NCBI GenBank assembly: GCA_934754375.1
Contig: CAKVHT010000001.1
Location: forward strand, 186,001 to 250,000
DNA: 64,000 bases
Origin: an uncultured Clostridia bacterium
Lineage (GTDB): Bacteria > Bacillota > Clostridia > Christensenellales > UBA1242
Direction: 5' to 3'
Part shown: positions 8,103 to 19,144 of the stretch, in pieces
How positions within the stretch are numbered: position 1 is the stretch's first letter
Layout of the letters: each line of letters begins with the position of its first letter
Made by a program: the position numbers and the translations under genes
Notes under the pieces: generated by a model
The model's database searches: none
What the model saw: the letters and a program-made list of their open reading frames with translations, nothing else
Told to the model about the DNA's origin: nothing

Positions 8103-8132
8103 TTGACAAAAAATGCCAATAAAATTTATAAT
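8103..8132 (+). promoter_or_regulatory. SigA-type promoter of the giant lipoprotein gene
   Basis: TTGACA at 8103-8108 and TATAAT at 8127-8132, 18-base spacer. Transcription would start near 8139, leaving a leader of about 58 bases before an AGGGG ribosome-binding site and ATG at 8197. Confidence 0.75.
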
Positions 8133-8196
8133 TATATCAATATCAAAAATAAAAATAATTTACTGCATTTGGGTTAAATTAATTATAGGGGAATAA

Positions 8197-11100
8197 ATGA
8201 AAAAATCTGGCAGAATAATTTGTTTAGTATTAGCACTATTTATGTGTGTGTTTTTTTCGTCATGTAAGGTTAAGTATGACAATTTAAAAATGTCTTTTTA
8301 TTCCGCAACAGGAAAAGCAATAGACAGTGTTAGATTGTTAATTGATGAAAATAATACCGATAATAATTTGAATCAAACAAGGATAGCAGTTCAGTTTGAT
8401 GGCATTAAGGCAAAATATATTGGTGATGTTTTGCTTTACTCTCTGCCAAGTGATTTGATTAATATTTCTAATTGCAATTTGGAGGATAATAAATATTTTG
8501 CAACAATATCAACAAATGGAGAAAGTGGAAGTGGGAAAATTTATGCCAAACATTTAACTACAGGCAAAACAAAAACTTTAAATTTGCTTGTTGATAAAAA
8601 GACAAATCAACTCACAAACCTAATTGATGAGTATGTTGTGTCCATACCTGATTCAGAACAAGATTTTTATTTTGACCCAACAGTTTTGATAAGTCAAAAT
8701 GGTACAGACAAAGTTGCTTTTAAAATTGCAACAGGCTCAAGTTTGCCAACTGGGGCAACTGCTTTGACAACTGATTTAAACGAAACTCCAGTTGTAAATG
8801 GTTTGCACTTAACCAGTTCAGTGGCACATGGAACAAGTGTTTATGTTTATCCAGTAAGTTATATGGATGGCTATGATGAAATTGATGAGTATGCAGATGC
8901 AAGGATAAAAATCAGTTTTGCAAAAGCACTTAACAATAACACATTCGTTTTGGACACTGACGATTTGCATAAGCAAGATGGTGTATTAAATTTAAATCAG
9001 CCATTCCATTTGATTGCAAAAGATACAAATCAAGCAACAGGTGGCAACTATCAATTTAACAACATCAACTTTGACTTGATGTATGTTGATGGTGCAAACC
9101 AAGCACAGAACTTGATGGGGGAAACTACATTTGCGTATCTTCAAAAATACTATAATGTAAATTGGGCAATTCCAGAAGAATTCAAAAATTTGATAGAAGT
9201 TTTTTACAACGAACATGGTCAAATTGTGATTGAAGCAAAAGACTATTCAAACAGCATTGCAAACATTCAAATCAGCCTTGAGCCAAAGGTTTGTGGTAAT
9301 TTAACTTCAGTTAGCAAAACAGTGCAAATTAAATGTGATATAAAGCCAACAGAATATGAAATATATGTTCAAGGCAATCTTCAACAAAACACCGGCACAA
9401 AAAACAACTATAATATTGACCTTTATGATTATTATCGTGCAACAGATAGTGTTTATGGTGCAAATTTTACATTTAAGCCTGTGCTTGAATATTCTTACTC
9501 GGACTTAAAAAATATTAAAATAAAACTCAATCCAGCAGTGCTTGATGTAAAAACTGATGCAGAAGGATTAAACCCAACAGGGGTAAACATTTTGCACGGA
9601 TATGAAACTTTGACAAGTTTTGCAAACAATAAATATTTGCTTCAATTCTATTTGGACGGCAAACCAATTGAATTTGAACTTGATGATGACGGCTTTGCAG
9701 TTTCTGCTGGCATAATCTATCAAGACAATTTAAAACGTGTGCAAATTAAATATACGGAAATAAGCAATAACGATGATAGCGAACCTTTAAGTTGCATTAT
9801 AACAAACTATTACAGTGGAGAATTTGAATACTTAAAATCAATTACTCCAACTCAAGCAAACATTCAATTTAACCACAAAGAAGGCATAAAAGAACTTACA
9901 GTTTATGCAGGAACGTTGACAAAAGGCGAAGGGGCAACAGAAGATAGTGTTGCAACTATAATTGATGCTGCAGAAAGGAATGTTCAAGTTGAAAATGTAT
10001 ATTTAAACCGTATTGATGCTAAAAACAATGTTATCTATGCAACAAATATCCGTGGGGACAAAAATAAGTTGATTAGTAAAGCAAACATTGTTGTTAAGGT
10101 TACTGGGGGGCAAGATAATCCAGTTAAATTGTTGCAAAACAAAGCAAATGATGACGGAACACAGGCATCAACTGAAATTAATTATGATTACAGCGATTCG
10201 GTGGGTGTGCCATTCAATTCTATAATACTAAAAACCGATGCAAACACTGATGTTGGATATTATCAAATTGACTTTATCTATGCAGACGAAGTTATTTATT
10301 CAATTTCATGCTTGGTTTATGAAAGGCTTGAAACTGGCGACATTGGCATAAGTGTTGAAGGTGACAATGAATTGATTTCTAATAAAAAAGACGGAGATTA
10401 CATCTATTCGACATACAAGGCAGAATATATTGTTAAGGCAAATAAAAATAATAGTGTAACAGTTAAAATCAATCTGCCAAAACAATTTACATCAGACTAT
10501 ATTGCTGGCTACAACTTTGAATTGAATGTAGTTGATGAAACGAATCAAAATGTGGCACAAGCAACTGAATACACTGCCCAAGTTTTGGCAAACAACACAG
10601 CAGAGATAACTTTCTTAACGGGCAGTATCGTATCCAATAAAATCGCTTACATTCAAGTTAAAATGACCGTCCAAATGCAAGAATTTATCAACATTTTAAC
10701 AAAAGGCGATGTGGCAATAAGTGAAGCCAAATATGTTAATTTCTTTGTGTTTGAAGAAATAACAAAAAAAGATGTTAAACTTAACAAAACTAACATTAAT
10801 GGCTATTGGGATTCTCTTTTGAGCCCATACTACAAACAAGACAATGACGATAAGTCAAAAGCCAATTTGCAAGTTGAGCTTTCAAACAGTTATTTGTGGA
10901 ATTATGTTCAACCTCAAATTCAAGATGTTGACTCAACAAAGATTGGTTCAAACTTGGTTCAATTGAGTGCAGATGCAATGTATAATGAAAATCAAACATA
11001 CTATCTTGCAGACGGCACAGAAATTGCCCCAGCAACAGAAAATCACAATCCAACATATTTTGAAGAAAATAAAACAAAACTCCACATTTTATCTTCAAAT

Positions 11101-14100
11101 GTATTATGGTACACAGATGTTGATTATATATTGTCAACAGAACAACAATCTCAAAACGGAATTGTGCTAAAATTTGAAGGTGTCACAGGTTCAGCATCTG
11201 TTGACGTGTATGCACAAATTAAGCAGTTCAATTTGCCGGAAATTACTTTAAAATGTCATATTGAAATAAGTTCACCAATTATCACTGATAAACTTTATGT
11301 AACAAGCGAAACAAAACAAATCACAGGTTTAAATGGCAAACGTGTTGTAAGTTTAAAAGCTGGGCAAGAATATGAAATGACAGTTGATTATTATTCAAAC
11401 GAATTTGAAACCTTGCCAAGCCATGAACGTGTCATAACAAACCCAGGCTTTGTGATGTTGGTTGTGGATAAAGCAGGCAATATTCACGATAGTGTTGTGT
11501 CGGTTGACGGCAACAAATTGAGGGTTAAAGATGATTTTACATTGACAACAGATTTGCACATAATATTGTTTGCACGTGATGCTCTTAAAGTTAAATTGCA
11601 AGATATTTCTGGTTACACTGATGAAAACTTGTCATCATATCTTATGGACGATCATTCAACTGCATATACAACAATTGATTTGATTGTTTCAAATGGATCA
11701 AGGCAAAACCCATATTCAATTTTTGATGAACAAGATTTCACTCAAATTTATCAAGATGGTTTGGCTAAAACAAAATATTATAGGTTGATGAACAATATCT
11801 ATTTGTCAGCAGTTGAACCAATTGATAATTTTAGCGGTGGGATAGACACTTACAATAACAGCACTTTCTACACAATTTACGGCGTTAAATTGAACAATAA
11901 CTTGCCAAATTTGTTCACAAATTTCTCTGGGACAATGCAAAACATCAATTTTGATGTAAAATATGGCTATAAAGACCCAACAGCAACAAATTTAGGTGTG
12001 TTTGGTGTTGTGCAAGATGAAGCGACACTCACAAATGTAACAGCAAATGCTTATGGTACAAATATCACTTTAACAGGCAGAGAATCGGCATATATTAACT
12101 TTGGTGGTTTGGTTGGTTTAAACAAAGGTAAAATTGAATACACATCTCAATCAAGGATTGGTGCAACTTCAGACGTTGACATGGTTGCAAATTATGCATA
12201 TTTTGGCGGTTTGGTTGGATCTAACCAAGGCTTGATAAAAGGTGTGACAAATTCAAGCACTGGCACTGGCGAAATAATATTTAGCAGTTATATTGAAAAT
12301 CAAGGTGCGGTTGCAAATGTAAATATTTCAGCATTGGGTTTTGAATATGGCGCAGTTGGTGGCTTGGTTGGTTTAAACCAAGGCAATGTAAAAAATGCTT
12401 ATGTGTCTGGCAAAATTTTGCAAAAGCAGTCTAATGAACAGAATTTGAACAATGTTGGCGGTCTGGTTGGTAAAAACTTGTTTGTTGCAAACAATGTTGA
12501 AGTTTCACTTGACGGCACAAATGTTGTAGCTTTAAACTTTGCAAACGAATTAAATGTAGATACAGCGGTAATTTCAAATGTAAAATCATCAGTTCAAATT
12601 GATGCTAACAACAACATCGGTGGCATAACTGCTGTTGATGAAAATGGAATATACACAAATTGTAAATATCAAATTTTGGCAGGTTCAAGTTTTGGCTTAA
12701 CTGGTCACGATAATGTTGGTGGTATCATAGGTAATGCTAAAGATAGTATGCTTGCAAATTGCTCTGTCTATAGTTATCGTTGGGATTATAGTAATATCAA
12801 TTCAATGATTTTAACTGGCACAGAAAAGGCAGATATCACAGCAAACAATTCTGTTGGTGGCTTGATAGGTTTTGCAGATTCTTCAGCATCATCGGTTGAA
12901 CAAGGCAACCACAACATTGTGGCAATCAAAAATTCAAGTGTTAATGGCTATTTGGTTGGCACACAAGCCAATGCGATTATTGGCTCAAACAACAACATTT
13001 CAACAATCCTTGATAGTTATTATTTGGGCAATATCAGTTCAACAAATCAAGCGGTAAATTATGCACAAAACGCAAACACAAACTTTGTATTCATTTTCTC
13101 AACAAATGTAAAAAATTATTTTGCAGAAATTTCAACAGGCAGTGCCACTATCAATGAAGTTAAAGATGAAGTTGATTTAAGCAAAACGGTAGGTTATAAA
13201 GTTGAAAATCGTGAAGGTTGGAACTTTAATAAAACAATCAATGGCTCAAGCAGTTATATTGAATTTGAGTCAAAACCAATCTTTGACGTTGCACCAACAT
13301 CAATTGACCTTGAATTAAAAGCAGAAAGTCAAGCAATTTATGGTGTTAAAAATTCAGCCGGAGATTATGTTAAAGGATTGATTCATCTTGAATTGTTTGA
13401 CTACAACCTTGATTCAAACAGCGAAGATTATAACAAAAATTATCAACTGCAAACAGAAAGAAACACTTATTCAATTTTGGATATTTTCAACATTATTGCA
13501 GAGCCAAAAAATTTGCTTAGCGAAGTGCGTTTAACTGCAAAATCAAGCAATTCATCAATTGTGCTTATCTCAAATGGCTATTTGATTGTGCGTGAAGCAG
13601 GTCAGGCAACTGTGACATTCTCATCTGTATTAAACAGTGCGGTAAGAACTTCAGTGATTATCAATGTTGGCAAACCAATAGGCGATAGTATTTCACTTTA
13701 CTTGTCACGTGATAACTTAACAATTAATGGTGCAAGCACTGAACCTGCAACATTAAAAACAGTTGCATTAACCAAAGAAGAAGCTTTGTTATTCAACTTT
13801 TTATCATCTGGTGTTGATACAAACAATGGCTTCAATTATGTTACAAACGAACAAACATATTTGCTTGTAAATGTTGAGGTTGTGTCTGGCACATTGCCAT
13901 CAGGCAAAACCATTAATGATTATTTTAAAATTAGTGGCAAAGCATTAACTTTAGACCAGCTTGATGGTGAAGATAATCCTATAAAAGGGCAAACGACAAT
14001 CAGTTATAGCACTCCATTTAGCATCAAAGCAATTGATAAGATAGAAGATGTGTTATTCAAATTTACGATAACACCTTATATTGATATAAGTGGATATCAA

Positions 14101-17100
14101 AAGTTCTCAAACAAATTCATCACATTTAATGTGCAAACAACAAGTGGGGTAACAGGCATATCTTTGAGTAGCGAAAGTTTGATTTTATATCCAAACGATA
14201 CAACACAAATAACCGCATATTTGTTAACAGATAGAAAGATTGGCATAAATGAAGCAATCAATTTGATTGATTATATCCAATTGAATAGCACAACAATAAC
14301 AAGTTCAAGCACAGGTGTGTTTGGCAAAATCAGTGATTATATCACAGTTTTGTCTTGCGCTGACCTAGTGGGCAATAGGCAGATTGTAAAATTCAATTTA
14401 ACAATACCAGCGGATATCAAAAATCAATTATTGAATAATGTAAGCAACACAATGATTGTAAATTTCAAAGCTGGTGCAGGGCTTGGCAATGGTGCTCAAG
14501 ATAGTTTGCAATTAACATTGCTTAAACAACGTATTGATGAATTAGTTGTGCGCAACTATGTTTATGAACGCAATCAAGACGGAACATTTAATTATAATGT
14601 ATATAGTTTGAACAACACTTTAAGACCAGTTGGCGAAGGGCTTATCACAATAGATATCGCCCCAATCAATGGTAATTATGATTATCTGGAAATCAGCGAT
14701 TTAACCGGCAGTGAAGAGATTGTATTTATTCAAACCAGGGGCATTCATGGCACACGTATTTTGGATAATGTTGTGGCATCTGCCGATGGCAAGGGGATAA
14801 GACTAAAATCATCAGCAGGCGAAGGTAGAGTTTATGTTGCAACAATGATTGATACAAAATATACAAATCGTAAACACAATGTTCAGGTGCGTGCTTATGT
14901 TGATGGCACAATTATAAAATCAACTGATTTAGAAATTGATGTTAAGATGTTGCCTGAAGTTAATATATATTTGGTTAAAAATGACGGTAGTGTTGATAGA
15001 AACATGGTTGGCACTCAATATCTGGCACAGGGTACAACCGTTAAATTTAAGGTTGAAACACGCAATAGCGATGATGTTGAACCAACCCTTGAAATCACTG
15101 GCGCAACATACACAGATTTCACTTCACTTGGTGGCGGATATTATTCATTGTTGCTTGCTGAAAATTGTGCTGGCAATAAATTGAAAATCAGCGCAACAAC
15201 ACAACTTACACTTAACAATGGCGATATTGAAAAAAGCACAGAAAGCAGAACTTTTGATATCGAAAACTTTGTTATCAACAACGTAAGTGTGTCACACAGC
15301 ACAACAAACAATGTCAATGGTGAATATATCACAAAGATATATGGCAATTTGCGTTCAAATGTTCAGTTGGAATTTTATTTCAAAAACAACGATTTAACAT
15401 TTGTTGCAAATGATTATGAATATTCTCTAGATAATTATGCAGGCTATGCAACCGAGCAAAAACCGGCAGACAACACTGAGTCTGACAGCATTTATAACAC
15501 AAAACATGCTATATATAACTTGCTTGCAGGTATCAACAATACCAATGCTTTTGAAAAGTTGTCATTTGATATCTCTAATATAACAGAAGATCATGATTGT
15601 TATTCAATTGTAAAAACAGCAAACACTCAAAAAGTAGTGTTCACAAAAAACGGTAGTTCAACCGATGTGGCAATATTGTCTTGTGAAAATGATAATTTAA
15701 AAATAAAACTTAACCAAAGGCAAGATATTCAACTTGTTTTGACAATGCCAGTAAAGGTTGAAAATCATAATTTTGTTTTAACAACTCAAGAAGAAGCAAC
15801 AAAAACATTTAAATTTAATTATCAACTTGATTTCATTGAAGAAAGTTCATTCCTTGAACCAGTTGCAGTGCGTTCAGCTGAAGATTTTGTAAACATGACA
15901 AGTGGTGGAGATTATATTCTTGCAAAAGATTTGGTTTTGGATGCATATTCTCCTATTGATGTGAATTTAAAGACATTCGATGGTAATGGTCATAAAATAA
16001 TAATTAACAGTTTTGATTTGTTTAATGAGACAACAATAAATGCGGGTTTGTTTAAGCAAATCTATGAAAATATGGTTGTAACAAACTTGATTGTTGAATA
16101 TAACCTTGGCAGAGAAAACACAGGTTATCATTATGATTTGTGCAATGACAGTGCAAATGTGGATTACACTCAAGCAGTGTTTGGAGGCATCACTGCAACA
16201 AATAATGGTATAATTTCAAATTGTAAGGTCAAAGGGCAAGCGACATTGTCCGCATCAAGTGTTGAACGGGCAATAAGTGATGATTCAATCGCATTCAATA
16301 TGGCAGGTTTGGTTGGCACAAATGCAACCACTGGCAGAATCACAAATTCAGCAAGTGAACTTAAAATGACAGCCAAAGCAAATATCGCTGGTGTGGTATG
16401 CACAAACCAAGGCAAGATTGCATCAACATACTTTGATGCTAATAAAGATAAAGGCAAAATTTATGCGTATAACAACAACATAACAGTGCCTTATTCAATC
16501 CAAGTTGCTGGTTTTGCTTTAACAAACGAAGCAAATGCGGAGATTTCTATGTGCTATGTTGAGGCTGAAACACATGAAAAATCTGGCAACACAATTGGCA
16601 ATATTTCAGCAAAAGACTATTCATCAGGCTTTGTATTTGCAAATGCAGGCAGTGTGTATGATTGCTATGCTGATATTGAGTTGATTGGTGAATCAAGCCA
16701 CAACCACATTGCAGGCTTTGTTTATGAAAACACTGGCAGTGTAAAAAATAGTTATTCATATATCAATAAAGGTAGAAAAACAAACCTTATCAGCATGTTT
16801 ACACTTGAAAACACATTAGGTATAACCGATTGTTATGAAATCAAACAAGATGTTGCAGGATATAAAAATAATGTAGAAGGTTTAACAACAATAAGTGTGC
16901 TAAATCGTCTGGAAAAAGATAGTTATCCAACATTAATGTTTGGGGACAACTCGTCAGCAGTGTGGACAAAAACATCATCATCAATGCCAAAACTTGTAGC
17001 GACAAAAGAGGTTGTTGAATTTACAGGCAATGCGTTGCCAGATGCGGATAAAAACACAGAATATCCAGCATATTATTATGGCTTAAAAGATTTGCAACTT

Positions 17101-19104
17101 GTAAAAACAGAAATCAAAAACGAGAATGGTGTTGTTGTCAATGTTGAATATAAGTATAAAATACTTGCAAATAATTATGGGGACATTCAAAATCCAATTT
17201 TGATTTATGATTTGGCAACATGGAACTATTATTTGGGGCAAACAGATGAAACAAATTCATATTACAACAACACAAAATATTATTTCCGTGTTATAAATGA
17301 CATTGATTTCAGTTCTGTTTATAACAATCCAACCACAAGCACAGTTGAATTTAACGGCAACTTGCAAGGTAACAATATGGATATTGTTGGATTTAGAATA
17401 TATTCATCTCAAAATCTTGACAGCATTGGCTTGTTTGCAAGTTTCAAATCACTCAACAACAAATCGATGTTAAGTGCTGTTAGAAACCTTGATCTAGCAC
17501 CAATCAGTGTAAGCGCAACAAGAACTCGAGCCGTTGGTGTGCTTGCTGGTATCAGTGAAAATTATAATTTGTATAATTTGGATATTGAAGCATCAGGTGT
17601 AACAGTTGTTGGTGGCAATGCTGTTGGTGGTGTGGCAGGTTTTGTGCGTGGCAAATTTGATATAGACGGTGCAACATCAAATGTTGGTGTATATTCAAGC
17701 CGTTCACAACAGGAAAATAAATATAGCATTTACACATCAAATTATGTTGCAGGCAATTATGTTTCAAGCAATATTGATGCTGTGTATTACGCAGGTTCAG
17801 TGTTTGGTATTTTAGATTCAGTAAACAATGGGTCAAAAACAAATTTAAACATCAATAATGATAGCAACTTGTATCATGCAAGACATTTGTTCACAACTGG
17901 CAGTTTAACATTGGCAGGGGATACTGTTGGTGGTGTGGTTGGTTTGGTTAATAAAAATATCAAACTCAATTACGTATCAGCAAACATCGATCAAGGCAAT
18001 TTTGCAGGATATCAATATTCCGCAGGTTTGGTTGGCGAAAATCGTGGTATAATCACAAACGCAACAGCAACAATTTCAGGTGAAGATAGCTTTAAAAATT
18101 CAACTTATGTGTCATCAGGTTTGGTTGGCTTTAATTTGAATGGATATATAAATTCTTCATCAGTAACAGCTGAAATCAACAAAACAAATCAATCAGTTGT
18201 TGCAGGTATTGTTGGTAGGAACTTGCAAGGCTTTGTGTCAGATGTTGCAGTATCTGGCAACTTGAATGGATACTATGTTGGTGGCATCGTTGGTGCGGAC
18301 TATACTGTTAGCTTGTTTAATGAAAAGACAATTGCAGGCGGTGGCGGAGCAATAAAAATGCAAGCAGAAGATTTGTCAAATCTTGCTTCCACATCTTACT
18401 TTGGCACACAAGCAAACAAACCATTTGCGAATTTGGCAATTGCAAAAGAAAGTGTTGACAACTGGATAAATAATTTAACAAATTATTATTCATGTGTTCA
18501 AGGCAGTGAAAATCAAGCATCAATGCTTAACAAAAAAGTTTTGGGCTTGGCAATTGGTTTAACAAACAAAACAAATTATCAATTTAATTACGGCTATGAT
18601 AGCAAAAACAAGCAATTTGTGATAAATTCAGGATTTGATATTGATGGTGTGGGTTATATCACTGAAAATAACGCATCAACCAGTCAAACCTACAACTATG
18701 GATTTATTAACATAATCAATTCGGTTGATTTGCCAGACGGCTATGATTCAAGTTTTGCAATTTTATATGTTGTTGGGGCAAAGGTTGCAACATTTGATTT
18801 CTGGCTTACAAAAGACGGATATACAACTGAATGCTTTGCAATCACAAAATCGGCAACAATGCTCACCACAACACCAAGTTGTGTGTATTATATTCGAAAA
18901 GTTTCAGGGTCAAGTCAAGAAAATTATGGTGACATTCTTAACATGAAATCAAGTGATGTCTATAAAATTATCACATCAAGCAATCAAGATTTGTCATTTG
19001 CTGGTGTCAACTTGAATGATTTGTTTGATGAAGAAGTTGAATATGAATTTAAATATGATAAGACAACAAAACTTTTATCATTTGCGGTTAAGCAAAATCC
19101 ATAA
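8197..19104 (+). CDS. Giant surface lipoprotein with GLUG repeats
   Basis: 3635 residues in one uninterrupted frame. A signal peptide ends in a lipobox-like FSSC with C23, so the protein is probably lipid-anchored outside the membrane; no LPxTG motif or C-terminal anchor is seen. The rest is beta-rich and Asn/Thr/Ser-rich. Three modules (starting near residues 1170, 2555 and 2990) each open with a segment of the type PxxIxxxxDF...YYxLxNDI and lead into GLUG repeats (GGLVGxNxGxIxN pattern): about residues 1302-1560, 2662-2855 and 3112-3370, some twenty repeats in all. Bacterial-Ig-like (Big_2-type) sequence occurs near 1760-1830. GLUG proteins are found on surfaces of gut bacteria and in proteolytically matured adhesins. 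Adhesion or host-glycan contact is inference. Start supported by AGGGG. Confidence 0.88.
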   Translation: MKKSGRIICLVLALFMCVFFSSCKVKYDNLKMSFYSATGKAIDSVRLLIDENNTDNNLNQTRIAVQFDGIKAKYIGDVLLYSLPSDLINISNCNLEDNKYFATISTNGESGSGKIYAKHLTTGKTKTLNLLVDKKTNQLTNLIDEYVVSIPDSEQDFYFDPTVLISQNGTDKVAFKIATGSSLPTGATALTTDLNETPVVNGLHLTSSVAHGTSVYVYPVSYMDGYDEIDEYADARIKISFAKALNNNTFVLDTDDLHKQDGVLNLNQPFHLIAKDTNQATGGNYQFNNINFDLMYVDGANQAQNLMGETTFAYLQKYYNVNWAIPEEFKNLIEVFYNEHGQIVIEAKDYSNSIANIQISLEPKVCGNLTSVSKTVQIKCDIKPTEYEIYVQGNLQQNTGTKNNYNIDLYDYYRATDSVYGANFTFKPVLEYSYSDLKNIKIKLNPAVLDVKTDAEGLNPTGVNILHGYETLTSFANNKYLLQFYLDGKPIEFELDDDGFAVSAGIIYQDNLKRVQIKYTEISNNDDSEPLSCIITNYYSGEFEYLKSITPTQANIQFNHKEGIKELTVYAGTLTKGEGATEDSVATIIDAAERNVQVENVYLNRIDAKNNVIYATNIRGDKNKLISKANIVVKVTGGQDNPVKLLQNKANDDGTQASTEINYDYSDSVGVPFNSIILKTDANTDVGYYQIDFIYADEVIYSISCLVYERLETGDIGISVEGDNELISNKKDGDYIYSTYKAEYIVKANKNNSVTVKINLPKQFTSDYIAGYNFELNVVDETNQNVAQATEYTAQVLANNTAEITFLTGSIVSNKIAYIQVKMTVQMQEFINILTKGDVAISEAKYVNFFVFEEITKKDVKLNKTNINGYWDSLLSPYYKQDNDDKSKANLQVELSNSYLWNYVQPQIQDVDSTKIGSNLVQLSADAMYNENQTYYLADGTEIAPATENHNPTYFEENKTKLHILSSNVLWYTDVDYILSTEQQSQNGIVLKFEGVTGSASVDVYAQIKQFNLPEITLKCHIEISSPIITDKLYVTSETKQITGLNGKRVVSLKAGQEYEMTVDYYSNEFETLPSHERVITNPGFVMLVVDKAGNIHDSVVSVDGNKLRVKDDFTLTTDLHIILFARDALKVKLQDISGYTDENLSSYLMDDHSTAYTTIDLIVSNGSRQNPYSIFDEQDFTQIYQDGLAKTKYYRLMNNIYLSAVEPIDNFSGGIDTYNNSTFYTIYGVKLNNNLPNLFTNFSGTMQNINFDVKYGYKDPTATNLGVFGVVQDEATLTNVTANAYGTNITLTGRESAYINFGGLVGLNKGKIEYTSQSRIGATSDVDMVANYAYFGGLVGSNQGLIKGVTNSSTGTGEIIFSSYIENQGAVANVNISALGFEYGAVGGLVGLNQGNVKNAYVSGKILQKQSNEQNLNNVGGLVGKNLFVANNVEVSLDGTNVVALNFANELNVDTAVISNVKSSVQIDANNNIGGITAVDENGIYTNCKYQILAGSSFGLTGHDNVGGIIGNAKDSMLANCSVYSYRWDYSNINSMILTGTEKADITANNSVGGLIGFADSSASSVEQGNHNIVAIKNSSVNGYLVGTQANAIIGSNNNISTILDSYYLGNISSTNQAVNYAQNANTNFVFIFSTNVKNYFAEISTGSATINEVKDEVDLSKTVGYKVENREGWNFNKTINGSSSYIEFESKPIFDVAPTSIDLELKAESQAIYGVKNSAGDYVKGLIHLELFDYNLDSNSEDYNKNYQLQTERNTYSILDIFNIIAEPKNLLSEVRLTAKSSNSSIVLISNGYLIVREAGQATVTFSSVLNSAVRTSVIINVGKPIGDSISLYLSRDNLTINGASTEPATLKTVALTKEEALLFNFLSSGVDTNNGFNYVTNEQTYLLVNVEVVSGTLPSGKTINDYFKISGKALTLDQLDGEDNPIKGQTTISYSTPFSIKAIDKIEDVLFKFTITPYIDISGYQKFSNKFITFNVQTTSGVTGISLSSESLILYPNDTTQITAYLLTDRKIGINEAINLIDYIQLNSTTITSSSTGVFGKISDYITVLSCADLVGNRQIVKFNLTIPADIKNQLLNNVSNTMIVNFKAGAGLGNGAQDSLQLTLLKQRIDELVVRNYVYERNQDGTFNYNVYSLNNTLRPVGEGLITIDIAPINGNYDYLEISDLTGSEEIVFIQTRGIHGTRILDNVVASADGKGIRLKSSAGEGRVYVATMIDTKYTNRKHNVQVRAYVDGTIIKSTDLEIDVKMLPEVNIYLVKNDGSVDRNMVGTQYLAQGTTVKFKVETRNSDDVEPTLEITGATYTDFTSLGGGYYSLLLAENCAGNKLKISATTQLTLNNGDIEKSTESRTFDIENFVINNVSVSHSTTNNVNGEYITKIYGNLRSNVQLEFYFKNNDLTFVANDYEYSLDNYAGYATEQKPADNTESDSIYNTKHAIYNLLAGINNTNAFEKLSFDISNITEDHDCYSIVKTANTQKVVFTKNGSSTDVAILSCENDNLKIKLNQRQDIQLVLTMPVKVENHNFVLTTQEEATKTFKFNYQLDFIEESSFLEPVAVRSAEDFVNMTSGGDYILAKDLVLDAYSPIDVNLKTFDGNGHKIIINSFDLFNETTINAGLFKQIYENMVVTNLIVEYNLGRENTGYHYDLCNDSANVDYTQAVFGGITATNNGIISNCKVKGQATLSASSVERAISDDSIAFNMAGLVGTNATTGRITNSASELKMTAKANIAGVVCTNQGKIASTYFDANKDKGKIYAYNNNITVPYSIQVAGFALTNEANAEISMCYVEAETHEKSGNTIGNISAKDYSSGFVFANAGSVYDCYADIELIGESSHNHIAGFVYENTGSVKNSYSYINKGRKTNLISMFTLENTLGITDCYEIKQDVAGYKNNVEGLTTISVLNRLEKDSYPTLMFGDNSSAVWTKTSSSMPKLVATKEVVEFTGNALPDADKNTEYPAYYYGLKDLQLVKTEIKNENGVVVNVEYKYKILANNYGDIQNPILIYDLATWNYYLGQTDETNSYYNNTKYYFRVINDIDFSSVYNNPTTSTVEFNGNLQGNNMDIVGFRIYSSQNLDSIGLFASFKSLNNKSMLSAVRNLDLAPISVSATRTRAVGVLAGISENYNLYNLDIEASGVTVVGGNAVGGVAGFVRGKFDIDGATSNVGVYSSRSQQENKYSIYTSNYVAGNYVSSNIDAVYYAGSVFGILDSVNNGSKTNLNINNDSNLYHARHLFTTGSLTLAGDTVGGVVGLVNKNIKLNYVSANIDQGNFAGYQYSAGLVGENRGIITNATATISGEDSFKNSTYVSSGLVGFNLNGYINSSSVTAEINKTNQSVVAGIVGRNLQGFVSDVAVSGNLNGYYVGGIVGADYTVSLFNEKTIAGGGGAIKMQAEDLSNLASTSYFGTQANKPFANLAIAKESVDNWINNLTNYYSCVQGSENQASMLNKKVLGLAIGLTNKTNYQFNYGYDSKNKQFVINSGFDIDGVGYITENNASTSQTYNYGFINIINSVDLPDGYDSSFAILYVVGAKVATFDFWLTKDGYTTECFAITKSATMLTTTPSCVYYIRKVSGSSQENYGDILNMKSSDVYKIITSSNQDLSFAGVNLNDLFDEEVEYEFKYDKTTKLLSFAVKQNP

Positions 19105-19110
19105 TGCAAA

Positions 19111-19138
19111 TTGACAAAGCTGATTTTTATGATATAAT
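19111..19138 (+). promoter_or_regulatory. queH promoter placed for a leaderless transcript
   Basis: TTGACA at 19111-19116, 16-base spacer, TATAAT at 19133-19138. The queH ATG is at 19145, only 6 bases after the -10 box, and no Shine-Dalgarno sequence fits in between. Confidence 0.8.
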
Positions 19139-19144
19139 AAAAGC

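Noticed and set aside
8500..19000. Many short antisense and out-of-frame open frames inside the giant gene
   Set aside because: They lack ribosome-binding sites, have unnatural composition (His/Gln/Cys-rich) and mirror the repetitive coding sequence.
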